Assembly: GCA_029880855.1 (NCBI GenBank)
Contig: JAOUNS010000004.1
Coordinates: 62,001-126,000 of the forward strand
DNA from: Gammaproteobacteria bacterium
GTDB lineage: Bacteria > Pseudomonadota > Gammaproteobacteria > UBA6429 > Thiohalophilaceae
Length of the DNA stretch: 64,000 bases
Reading direction: 5' to 3'
Shown: positions 1-7,855 of the stretch, one piece after another
Layout of the letters: every line of letters begins with the position of its first letter
Position numbering within the stretch: position 1 is the first letter of the stretch
Notes under the pieces: generated by a model
What the model saw: only the letters and a program-made list of their open reading frames with translations
Told to the model about the DNA's origin: nothing
Databases searched by the model: none
Translations under genes and position numbers: made by a program

Positions 1-477
1 ACCGCCGAACATATCCAGGATCAGCATACCGTCATCTTTCAATCCTTCCCGCGCCTTTGCAAAGTATTCCCGCAACTCATCACGGGTTTCAAAGATACAA
101 TAACTGAAGTTCAAACCGCAGGTGATATCCACCTTGGGTTCAGTCACATTACGTACGTCGTCCACGATCAACTTGACACGCTCAGCTACATCACTGCCGG
201 CCGGTTCAACATTGTGCTTTAAGCCCCACTCGACGGTTTCCCGATCATAATCCACCCCCCAGGCCGACCGTTTTGGATCGCTCTTGGCCCATTCCGTGGC
301 GAGATAGCCGGTACCGCAAAAGTCTTCCTTCATGCTGAGTGGCTTTTTACCGCGTATATCCATATAGAATTTGGTGAAGTTTTCCACTTCGGTTTCCGGA
401 TCCTGCACGGCTTCCTGATAAAGGATATGACGGTCGGCTTGTTCGGCCATTGTTTTCGCTTTCTCTGGCTGACTCAT
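1..477 (-). CDS. Class I SAM-dependent methyltransferase (3' part outside the window)
   Basis: The frame is open from an ATG at 477 down to base 1, giving 159 residues with no stop, so the C-terminus lies outside the window. A class I Rossmann methyltransferase pattern is visible: the glycine-rich SAM loop DFCGTGYLATEW near residue 55, the acidic strand end GVDYD about 20 residues later, then VDDV and a LNFSYCIFET stretch where the post-motif IV region should be. The substrate cannot be told from this part; related proteins are annotated only as methyltransferase-domain proteins. It is divergent from ispG with 191 bp between them, so the two need not be co-regulated. Confidence 0.85.
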   Translation of the reverse strand, partial: MSQPEKAKTMAEQADRHILYQEAVQDPETEVENFTKFYMDIRGKKPLSMKEDFCGTGYLATEWAKSDPKRSAWGVDYDRETVEWGLKHNVEPAGSDVAERVKLIVDDVRNVTEPKVDITCGLNFSYCIFETRDELREYFAKAREGLKDDGMLILDMFGG

Positions 478-668
478 GGATTTGACTCTCTCTACGCTGA
501 TGATTTGGATTTTGTCCGGCTAAAGACGCTGATTATACGCATGATATCAGGCGGGTTTCATGTGCTGTCCGGTTTTTTTCTTTCTCGACGGCTTTTTTTC
601 CGGCAGGCTGGTGATGCTGCCGGTAAATGGTACAATTCGAGCCCTTACACCAGTTGTCCGGATAACAG

Positions 669-1895
669 ATGAACCAGATTAACAGGCACCCCACCACCCC
701 GGTCCGGGTTGGCCCGGTCAGCATCGGCGGCAGCGCCCCGGTCGCCGTGCAATCCATGACCAATACCGATACCGCCGATGTTGCGGCAACCGTACAACAG
801 GTCATCGATCTGGCCCGTGCCGGTTCCGAACTGGTGCGCATCACGGTCAACAGTGCCGAAGCCGCGGCAGCCGTACCGGCGATCCGTGCACAACTGGACC
901 AGCAGGGCTTTGCCACACCTTTAATCGGTGATTTCCATTTCAATGGGCATAAACTGTTAAGCGACTACCCGGAATGCGCCCGGGCTCTGGCCAAGTACCG
1001 TATCAATCCCGGTAATGTGGGCAAGGGCAAAAAGCGTGACGAGCAGTTTGCCCGGATGATTGAGATCGCCAATGAATATGCCAAGCCGGTTCGTATCGGC
1101 GTCAACTGGGGCAGCCTGGATCAGGCGCTGCTGGCACGGGTCATGGATGACAACGCAAAACGCACCGAACCCAAGGACCCGACAGCGATTATGCATGAAG
1201 CGGTCATCACTTCGGCGCTGGAAAGTGCCGCCATGGCCGAGCAATTGGGCATGCCCCATGATCGGATCATCCTCTCCTGCAAAATGAGCGGGGTCCAGGA
1301 TCTGATTGCGGTTTATCAGGATCTGGCCGCCCGTTGCGACTATCCCCTGCACCTGGGTCTGACTGAGGCCGGAATGGGTTCCAAGGGCATCGTCGCCTCT
1401 ACCGCCGCCCTCGCCGTGCTGCTGCAGCAGGGTATTGGTGACACCATCCGCATCTCCCTTACTCCGGAGCCGGGCGGCGAACGCCGTCGTGAGGTGGTGG
1501 TGGCCCAGGAAATCCTCCAGACCATGGGGTTGCGGGCATTCACCCCCCAGGTCATTGCCTGTCCCGGTTGCGGCCGCACATCCAGCACCTACTTCCAGCA
1601 ACTGGCCAAAGACATCCAGGCCTACCTGCGCGATAACATGCCGCTCTGGCGCAGCCGCTATCCCGGCGTGGAAAATCTCAAGGTCGCCGTGATGGGCTGT
1701 GTGGTCAACGGCCCCGGTGAGAGCAAACATGCCGATATCGGCATCAGTCTGCCCGGCACCGGGGAACGTCCTGTGGCGCCGGTCTATGTGGATGGCGAAA
1801 AGACCGTTACCCTCAAGGGCGAGCATATCGCTGCCGAGTTTCAACAAATTGTTGAGGACTATATCCGACAGCGCTACACCCGCCAGGCCTCCTGA
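669..1895 (+). CDS. ispG: 4-hydroxy-3-methylbut-2-enyl diphosphate synthase IspG (GcpE)
   Basis: IspG performs the penultimate step of the MEP isoprenoid pathway in the cytoplasm, reductively converting 2-C-methyl-erythritol 2,4-cyclodiphosphate to HMBPP with a 4Fe-4S cluster and a flavodoxin or ferredoxin donor. The 408-residue length suits the short bacterial form. The cluster cysteines are Cys298 and Cys301 in CPGCGRTSS and Cys344 in [10 protein letters not shown]; the Glu seven residues after Cys344 is the conserved fourth ligand/catalytic position. The N-terminal TIM-barrel half carries [12 protein letters not shown], typical of the family. The only upstream signal is a weak GGAT, but the start agrees with family alignments I know. 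Its stop codon abuts the stop of the convergent exporter gene. Confidence 0.97.
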   Translation: MNQINRHPTTPVRVGPVSIGGSAPVAVQSMTNTDTADVAATVQQVIDLARAGSELVRITVNSAEAAAAVPAIRAQLDQQGFATPLIGDFHFNGHKLLSDYPECARALAKYRINPGNVGKGKKRDEQFARMIEIANEYAKPVRIGVNWGSLDQALLARVMDDNAKRTEPKDPTAIMHEAVITSALESAAMAEQLGMPHDRIILSCKMSGVQDLIAVYQDLAARCDYPLHLGLTEAGMGSKGIVASTAALAVLLQQGIGDTIRISLTPEPGGERRREVVVAQEILQTMGLRAFTPQVIACPGCGRTSSTYFQQLAKDIQAYLRDNMPLWRSRYPGVENLKVAVMGCVVNGPGESKHADIGISLPGTGERPVAPVYVDGEKTVTLKGEHIAAEFQQIVEDYIRQRYTRQAS

Positions 1896-2801
1896 TCAGG
1901 TTTCGTCAGGGACCGTTGCCCGATTACCCAAACCAAACAATCGATCACCCCATTGATAAAGCGCCATGCCGGTCAGAATAAAACCGGTGCCGCTCCATAC
2001 CACTGTCGGGATCGTCTCATTATTCAGGGTTAATCCCAAAAACAGGGCGGAGACCGGCGTAATCAACGGAATCAAACCGACCCTGCCGGCCTCGACACGT
2101 TGCAGGACATAGAAAAACAAAATAAAACCCAACACGGATCCAAACACGCCCAGGTAGAGGATCGACAGCATCGACCTGATCGGTACTGTCTGGGGCAAAC
2201 CACCATCCACGAAATACCAGGTAATCAGATAAAGCGGCAATGCGACCAGCATACTGCCGCCGGTCATGCTGATCACCGGTAAACCGGCACTGATTTTTTT
2301 CACCCAGACCGTACTCAGGGAATGAATGATCACCGCCAGCAACAGGGCCAGCATCCCCAACAGGGTATCCATATCGACATTTACACCGTTGCCGCCGAAG
2401 ATCATGAACAATCCCGAAAATGCCGAGGCCATGCCCAGCAATTTCATTGCTGTCAGTGACGACTCATTCAGCCACAGAGCCGCCATCAAGCCGGTGATCA
2501 GGGGGGTTAAACCAAAGATAACCGAAATCAATCCGGAAGGGATAAACTGCGCTCCCCAGTAGACAAAACTCATGGCGCCATAGATACCCAACCCGGCCGC
2601 CAGATAACTCTGCACAGCGCGTTTATGCCAGAGCATTTTGCCTCGCGTCAGCCAGACCAGCATCAAACAGCCAATCGTCCCGATGATCATCCGAGTGGTG
2701 ACGGCAAACATAAAACTGACGCCTTCACCACTCCACTTGATCCCAAGGGGAGTGGTTGACCAGATCAAAATCACGGCTATAAACGCGATAGGTACTGACA
2801 T
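1896..2801 (-). CDS. EamA-family (drug/metabolite superfamily) membrane exporter
   Basis: A 301-residue, very hydrophobic protein with about ten predicted transmembrane helices arranged as two EamA repeats, each ending in the usual small-residue-rich helix (for example LGVFGSVLGFILFFYVL near residue 225). Members of the 10-TMS DMT group export amino acids, nucleotides or drugs; the substrate cannot be predicted here. I place the start at 2801 because AAGGAAG lies nine bases upstream. A longer in-frame ATG at 2843 falls inside a hairpin and lacks a ribosome binding site. The gene converges on ispG with no intergenic bases, so transcription of the two may interfere. Confidence 0.88.
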   Translation of the reverse strand: MSVPIAFIAVILIWSTTPLGIKWSGEGVSFMFAVTTRMIIGTIGCLMLVWLTRGKMLWHKRAVQSYLAAGLGIYGAMSFVYWGAQFIPSGLISVIFGLTPLITGLMAALWLNESSLTAMKLLGMASAFSGLFMIFGGNGVNVDMDTLLGMLALLLAVIIHSLSTVWVKKISAGLPVISMTGGSMLVALPLYLITWYFVDGGLPQTVPIRSMLSILYLGVFGSVLGFILFFYVLQRVEAGRVGLIPLITPVSALFLGLTLNNETIPTVVWSGTGFILTGMALYQWGDRLFGLGNRATVPDET

Positions 2802-2830
2802 TTGTGTTGCTTCCTTTTTCGTTGGTCCAA

Positions 2831-2866
2831 AAGAAAAGGCCACAGAGGGTGAATTCTGTGGCCTTT
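2831..2866 (-). terminator. Rho-independent terminator/attenuator upstream of the EamA gene
   Basis: A perfect 12-bp inverted repeat (AAAGGCCACAGA at 2835-2846, TCTGTGGCCTTT at 2855-2866) with an 8-base loop is followed, reading the minus strand, by TTTTCTT. It lies between the zinc-ribbon gene and the exporter start at 2801, so it could end the upstream transcript or act as an attenuator in the exporter leader. Confidence 0.7.
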
Positions 2867-3075
2867 GAAAAAAACAGTATCCTGTTGTATCAGTGTTCTA
2901 CATTTTCATCTTTCCCGGCCACATGGATGTATGCCAACGCACACAAAGCAGTCGCTGACAAATCATAATGACATTTTTTCGGGTAAAGGTTTGCATACAT
3001 TTGAGTGTGCGTTCGAGACACCCATCTGTCAAGCGGCGAAAAGAAATTTTTCTGCTTGCCGCATCGACGGCAGAC

Positions 3076-3621
3076 TCAAGCGTAGAAATAGATCCATGTT
3101 TGTGAAGTGACAGACTGTAATTGTTGTAACAGGTGATCGGTAGGTACGCCCTCATGGGGGTAGACCTCTCTGATTTCCAACAGACAGCCGGCCTGCCCCG
3201 CTTCCTTGCGCCAGTCGAGCCGCCCGGGAGCAATGTTTGCCTGACACACCGGGCATGTGTCAACCACTCCTCCTTGTGCGGCATATTCGCTTGCACAGAT
3301 TCCCGGTTTACGGCAAACCGGACAACGAGCCTGTCGCTCGCCGCGCAGATAAAGAAACACCGGTTCAGGATAGTAATGCACACGGAGGTGACAGAATTTC
3401 TCATCGTCGGACGAAGCGGGTTCCAGCTTCAAACCCGGTGCGCAGCCCATAAAACTGACGAACTGGAAAAATCGTTCACCCGGTAAATAACCGGCCCCTG
3501 TCGGCAGTGACAGGCCTTGACCAAGCAGGCCGAGTGATTGCAATGCATCGACCAGGATCCTGTCATTTTCAGGTAACCAGTCTGGTTTGTCGGGACATAG
3601 AAATAAACTGCTCATGGGCAT
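3076..3621 (-). CDS. Conserved protein with a C-terminal zinc ribbon
   Basis: A 181-residue soluble protein of unknown function. Residues 1-60 are mostly helical and start from SLFLCPDKPDWLPENDRIL. The second half holds two CPVC knuckles, Cys100/Cys103 and Cys123/Cys126, separated by 19 residues, which is zinc-ribbon architecture. There is no signal peptide or membrane helix, so it should be cytoplasmic. The end, ending TWIYFYA, is aromatic. Two start codons three residues apart are possible (3621 or 3612); GGAAAG sits upstream of both. I do not recognise a named family; a zinc-dependent nucleic-acid or protein interaction role is only inference. Confidence 0.7.
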   Translation of the reverse strand: MPMSSLFLCPDKPDWLPENDRILVDALQSLGLLGQGLSLPTGAGYLPGERFFQFVSFMGCAPGLKLEPASSDDEKFCHLRVHYYPEPVFLYLRGERQARCPVCRKPGICASEYAAQGGVVDTCPVCQANIAPGRLDWRKEAGQAGCLLEIREVYPHEGVPTDHLLQQLQSVTSQTWIYFYA

Positions 3622-3868
3622 CTTTCCGGTTCTGTTGTCGGCATTATGCCTGTGTGCGATTGGTGACTAAAGGTATCTGCTGTCGATTCCAGTTTTTTTA
3701 TGAAATCAATCATGAATTCAACAAGTTAATCTTTAATCCGAAAAAAATGTACTAAGCTTTAGAATGAGTCAAAATCAGATTAAAGTCCATTAAATTAATG
3801 CCGTTATTATGAAGCAGATGCGAATACCCAAAACAAACAGGTTAAACACAAGACCACAAGGACAGTTG

Positions 3869-4747
3869 ATGAATTCCACCTCACACAATCCGTTCCACAG
3901 GCTGTTGGCGCTGCAAATTCTGGGCGTCTTCTGTTTCTTGTTTGGCCTGCCTGCCTGCGCCGCATCTCCGTTACAGGAAGGCGATGATATTGTTGGTGCC
4001 GGTGCTCATTTCTCCTGGATTATTTTCAATAAACTGAAACCGGAACTGGAGCAGATGTCGGGCCGGAAGATCAGCCTGTATGGCAAGAACTCCATGCTTG
4101 GCCAGGGCTGTAATGCCGGAATCAAAACCGCAAAACTGAGTAATGACAAACGCGATACCTTTGGATTTGTCTGTTGTGCATTAAGCGATGAGGAGATAAA
4201 GAAAAATAACCTGATTGTTTATCCCATTGCGCACGAACCCGTGCTTATCCTGCTCAATAAAAGCAATCCGGTGCAGGACCTTAGCAAACAACAGGTGCGA
4301 GATATTTTCAGCGGCAAGATTACCAATTGGAAAAATGTCGGCGGAAAAAATCAACCTATCGTGGTGGTCACCCGCCTGCACTGTAAAAAGCGCCCCGGAC
4401 ACTGGAAACGCATCCTGCCTGAGGCAGACCGATTCCGCGCAGATCGTATCAATGTCAAAAGCGCTGATGAAATGAGTCAGCGAGTGAATGACTTTCCCGG
4501 CGCCATCGGTCATATCGGTTCAACCTGGATATTCGAGGCAGGTGACAAAACCAAATCCATTACAGTTGATGGTATCAAACCTACCGCTGACAACATCAAG
4601 CAAGGGCACTATCCTTTTTATCGCAAACTCTCAGCTGTCACCACCACCAACCCCAATCCGGATGTCGTCAGGATTATCCGTGAAACCCAAACCGGACCGG
4701 CATTCCGGCAACTGGCCCGCCAATTTGAATTGTTGCCATTGAATTAA
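3869..4747 (+). CDS. PstS-like periplasmic phosphate/anion-binding protein
   Basis: A 292-residue type II periplasmic binding protein of the PstS-like family. The start at 3869 is chosen for AAGGA eight bases upstream; an upstream ATG at 3809 lacks this. Residues 1-34 form a signal peptide ending ACAAS (LPAC could also act as a weak lipobox). The lobe motif FSGKITNWKNVGG near residue 150 is diagnostic of PstS-like proteins, and SLYGKNSMLGQGC precedes it. No pst permease or ATPase gene is nearby. The stop overlaps the start of a membrane diguanylate cyclase (TAATG), so the protein may deliver a ligand signal to that cyclase rather than feed a transporter; this is inference. Confidence 0.85.
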   Translation: MNSTSHNPFHRLLALQILGVFCFLFGLPACAASPLQEGDDIVGAGAHFSWIIFNKLKPELEQMSGRKISLYGKNSMLGQGCNAGIKTAKLSNDKRDTFGFVCCALSDEEIKKNNLIVYPIAHEPVLILLNKSNPVQDLSKQQVRDIFSGKITNWKNVGGKNQPIVVVTRLHCKKRPGHWKRILPEADRFRADRINVKSADEMSQRVNDFPGAIGHIGSTWIFEAGDKTKSITVDGIKPTADNIKQGHYPFYRKLSAVTTTNPNPDVVRIIRETQTGPAFRQLARQFELLPLN

Positions 4748-6351
4748 TGTCATTAACCATGCCGTCATTCTTCCTCAGTTATCGGGTTCGACTCGTTGTT
4801 TACAGTAGTTTGCTGATTCTGTTTCTGATCACGATAACTGTCTATTCCTATCACTATGTACACAAGCTCATACGCACGGAGGTTGATGAGCACATCCGCA
4901 GGATCGCCGACATCTCACATACCCGCATCAAGGACATGCATCTTGCTCTGCAGGGTTACACCGAAATTGTTCGGGATGATTTGCGCCTGCAGGAATATAT
5001 GTTTGTGGTAACAGCAATTGGCAGTGAAAAACAGCCCTTGCAGGAGCTTTTTCAGCGACATTTCGCCTGGATCCCGACCGACCGTAAAATGATCATTGCC
5101 GACAACGGTACTCTGCTGGTCGGCAAACAGGACAAGGTGTTCTTGCAAAAAATCACGCACCTGCTGCGCGCTGATGCACCACAGACAGTTTATATTGAAG
5201 CTGATGACGGGCTTGAACTGGTTTCCATGGCGCCGATATCCTACCGTGACTCATCGCTGGGCAAGGTAATTGTGACACGACGTCTTGGCAAGCAGTGGCT
5301 GGAAACCCAACATAAAGACACCGGTGTCATGTCATTTTATGAAAAGGATGGCCGTATCGTCGCCAGTTGTTCATCCAGTTTGCTGAATACAAAAATGGAT
5401 ATCACCACCACAAAACTGATCAGTTCCACTGATTCCTATCATACCTACCAGTTGGTCTTGCCGAATACGACAACTGATATGCCTCGCCTGTGGTTTGCAC
5501 TGAAAGATACCGATATCAATGCCCGGTTAAATCAACATCAGAGAACCATCCTTGTACTTGTCATAACAGGCATTGCGGCAATCAGTCTGTTTGGTCTGTT
5601 ATTAATTCGCAATTTCACCAAACCATTGACTCAATTGATGAACATGACACGCGAAATCGCCGCCGGCAAATTACCCCAACAGGAAATCACCTATGCCCAT
5701 GGTGAAATCGCCGCGCTGGCAAACCAGTTTGCCGATATGGTCAAGGCCCTGGCGGAGCAACAACGCGAGATCGAGCAGGTCCACGCTGCGCTGGAAAAAT
5801 CCGCCATTACAGATATGCTCACCGGTTTGTATAACCGGCGCTATCTGCAGGTTATTTTCCCCAAACTGATAGCACAGGCAAAACGTGATAACAGCCATCT
5901 TGCCGCTATCCTGATCGATATTGATCACTTTAAACGTATCAACGATACCCACGGCCATGTGGCCGGTGATCTGTGTCTGGCGCATTTTTCCGATGAGTTA
6001 AAAAAACACTCGCGCGCCAATGATTATCTGTTCCGTATCGGCGGGGAAGAGTTCCTGATTCTGGCCATTGCCGATGAAATCAGCGGCATGCAAAACTATG
6101 CAGAAAAACTGCGTCAATCAATCGAGTCCACCCCGGCATCACATAATCAGCAACTCATTCATTTCACCATCTCCTGTGGTGTCAGTTTTGATACGCCGTT
6201 AAGTCTGGAAGGTGACACCTTGACTCATATACTGTCTCGTGCAGATCGTGCGCTCTACAAGGCCAAGGAAAAGGGCCGAAATCAGGTGCAGATCGATGAG
6301 GATTCCGTCGCACTGTTGCGTACTCTGCCTGGCACGATCTCCTCACATTAA
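4747..6351 (+). CDS. Membrane diguanylate cyclase (sensor-HAMP-GGDEF)
   Basis: Predicted to make cyclic di-GMP from two GTP at the inner membrane. The order is TM1 (about residues 14-36), a periplasmic sensor of about 230 residues, TM2 (about 268-288), HAMP (about 289-340), a short coiled coil and a GGDEF domain. The active loop is GGEEF at 432-436, a functional variant, and the product-inhibition I-site RAND (423-426) sits the canonical five residues upstream, so feedback inhibition is expected. The gene overlaps the end of the PstS-like gene by one base, implying translational coupling. It ends with GRNQVQIDED, the usual end of the domain. Ligand unknown. Confidence 0.93.
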   Translation: MSLTMPSFFLSYRVRLVVYSSLLILFLITITVYSYHYVHKLIRTEVDEHIRRIADISHTRIKDMHLALQGYTEIVRDDLRLQEYMFVVTAIGSEKQPLQELFQRHFAWIPTDRKMIIADNGTLLVGKQDKVFLQKITHLLRADAPQTVYIEADDGLELVSMAPISYRDSSLGKVIVTRRLGKQWLETQHKDTGVMSFYEKDGRIVASCSSSLLNTKMDITTTKLISSTDSYHTYQLVLPNTTTDMPRLWFALKDTDINARLNQHQRTILVLVITGIAAISLFGLLLIRNFTKPLTQLMNMTREIAAGKLPQQEITYAHGEIAALANQFADMVKALAEQQREIEQVHAALEKSAITDMLTGLYNRRYLQVIFPKLIAQAKRDNSHLAAILIDIDHFKRINDTHGHVAGDLCLAHFSDELKKHSRANDYLFRIGGEEFLILAIADEISGMQNYAEKLRQSIESTPASHNQQLIHFTISCGVSFDTPLSLEGDTLTHILSRADRALYKAKEKGRNQVQIDEDSVALLRTLPGTISSH

Positions 6352-6492
6352 ACGCATCGGCCCTTAACCACGCAATCCACGCGGGCATCCGGAAAATTGT
6401 GAATTATCCGCAACTCTATTCCGCCACAGACTCACATCCCCGAATTTATGGTTTACAATATCCTCTCCTTGAATCCAGACAGGTCCTACCCC

Positions 6493-6777
6493 ATGAGTGA
6501 ACAGGAATTGAACCAGGAAGAAAAAATTCTGCGCATGATGAAGCGCGTTTTGACCGATGTGGCTAAAGATACCTTTACCCGCCCCGGACTGAGACATCCC
6601 TTGTCAGATAATACCATCCTGGGCATTCGAGACTGTCTGGCATTAATCACGGCCCGGGAGCGCGAGTTGGCTGAAGCAAATGGACGCAGCATGGATCAAC
6701 GTCCACGCTTTATCGACGAGCCTGCCGGCAGTGTTGTCGTCCCACTCAGCAGCCTCAAGCCGGATCAAAAAGACTAA
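6493..6777 (+). CDS. Small conserved hypothetical protein upstream of the PDC-sensor gene
   Basis: A 94-residue charged protein, start taken at 6493 (MSEQELNQEEK) because a possible -10 hexamer TACAAT at 6453 overlaps the alternative start at 6448. The N-terminal two thirds look helical (MMKRVLTDVAKDTF, GIRDCLALITARERELAE) and the tail is proline-rich. No signal peptide, membrane helix or metal motif is visible. It lies 6 bp before the PDC-sensor gene in the same direction and is probably co-transcribed with it. I do not recognise a named family. Confidence 0.65.
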   Translation: MSEQELNQEEKILRMMKRVLTDVAKDTFTRPGLRHPLSDNTILGIRDCLALITARERELAEANGRSMDQRPRFIDEPAGSVVVPLSSLKPDQKD

Positions 6778-6783
6778 CCAGGC

Positions 6784-7728
6784 ATGTCGTCTTCCCTGCA
6801 AAAAGTTATTTCAGCGAAAAAGGCGGCGCTGGCAGGCTCCATTGAAAAACCGCTGGCGCAAATTGCCCAGGCACTCAGCCCCGCCTGGCCGGATGCTGAC
6901 CGAATGGATCAGGTGTTGATCGAGGCGGGAAAAAGTGTGCCCGGTTGTCACCTGCTTTATGTGCTGGACCTCAATGGCCGGCAGATTTCCTCCAATATTG
7001 GTGAAAATATTGATGCCGGCCGACGCGGTCAGGACCTGTCCCAGCGTCCCTATTTCAATGCCGGCCTGCCGTATAAGGGCATGATGCTTTCCAAGGTCTA
7101 CCTGAGTAATCGCAGCCTGAAATCCTGTATCAGCGCCATTTATGCGATCAGCAGCAAGGAGGTCCTGTCCGGCTTTTTGGTGGCCGATTTTAATGTCACC
7201 GACCTGCCCGGTGATAACCTCACCGCCGTCCCCAGCAATAAATGGCAACAATTCAAGGGAGATCCGGCGGTACGCAGTACCCTGTTCATGCAGGAGCGGG
7301 TACCCAGCCTGATGGACCAGCACCTCAATGAGGTCAATATCCTGCTGGATAACCTGATGTCCAGCCACGGTGTCTTCCACTGCAAAATCCACTATTACAG
7401 CGGCCGCTGCAGCCTGTGGCTGTTTGATGACCCCTACCACTATCGAATCCATCATGTTGACGATATCATCAACCCGGAAATCTGCCTCGCCTACCCCCTG
7501 CGCAACTATCCTGAACAGGCGGTTGTTTCACCGGAGCAGATCCTGCTGGTATTGGAGCACATGAAGTCTCTCCGCCTGGGCGATGAAACGATTTATTTGC
7601 GCTCCGGCTCCCTGAACATCATGAACGGCATGGTGGGGCTGACTTTCTCCTGTGACGGCTCTCACTACATTTCAGTTGAGGAATTTCTCAGCAAGGAACA
7701 GGGATTCTGGTTCGGCAGTGCCGCCTGA
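6784..7728 (+). CDS. PDC/Cache-type sensor protein with an unnamed C-terminal domain
   Basis: A 314-residue protein. Residues 50-150 resemble a PDC (Cache) ligand-sensing domain: YVLDLNGRQISSNIG, RPYFNAGL and SGFLVADFNV match its strand pattern. No transmembrane helix or signal peptide flanks it, which is unusual because Cache domains are normally extracytoplasmic. From about residue 255 a second domain contains VLEHMKSLR and FSCDGSHYISVEEF; the same pattern ends the unrelated protein encoded at 32408-33076. There is no output domain, so it probably works through partners. It sits between two cyclic di-GMP enzyme genes, suggesting a link to that network, but this is inference. Confidence 0.75.
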   Translation: MSSSLQKVISAKKAALAGSIEKPLAQIAQALSPAWPDADRMDQVLIEAGKSVPGCHLLYVLDLNGRQISSNIGENIDAGRRGQDLSQRPYFNAGLPYKGMMLSKVYLSNRSLKSCISAIYAISSKEVLSGFLVADFNVTDLPGDNLTAVPSNKWQQFKGDPAVRSTLFMQERVPSLMDQHLNEVNILLDNLMSSHGVFHCKIHYYSGRCSLWLFDDPYHYRIHHVDDIINPEICLAYPLRNYPEQAVVSPEQILLVLEHMKSLRLGDETIYLRSGSLNIMNGMVGLTFSCDGSHYISVEEFLSKEQGFWFGSAA

Positions 7729-7855
7729 CCGGCTAAAAGCGGCGTAATTCCGCAACTTTTTTGCGCCATTAAGCCGCTCATTTTCGCTGTACACATTGGA
7801 CTACCCCGAGAAATAACCAATAATGGTATAGTTGTGCCCTATAACAGGCAGGGAT

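Noticed and set aside
957-1847. A 296-codon frame on the minus strand opposite ispG
   Set aside because: Full overlap with ispG, His/Gly-rich composition typical of reversed coding sequence, no ribosome site.
7739-7762. Possible terminator after the PDC-sensor gene
   Set aside because: Only a four-base GCGG/CCGC stem precedes six T; too short to claim.
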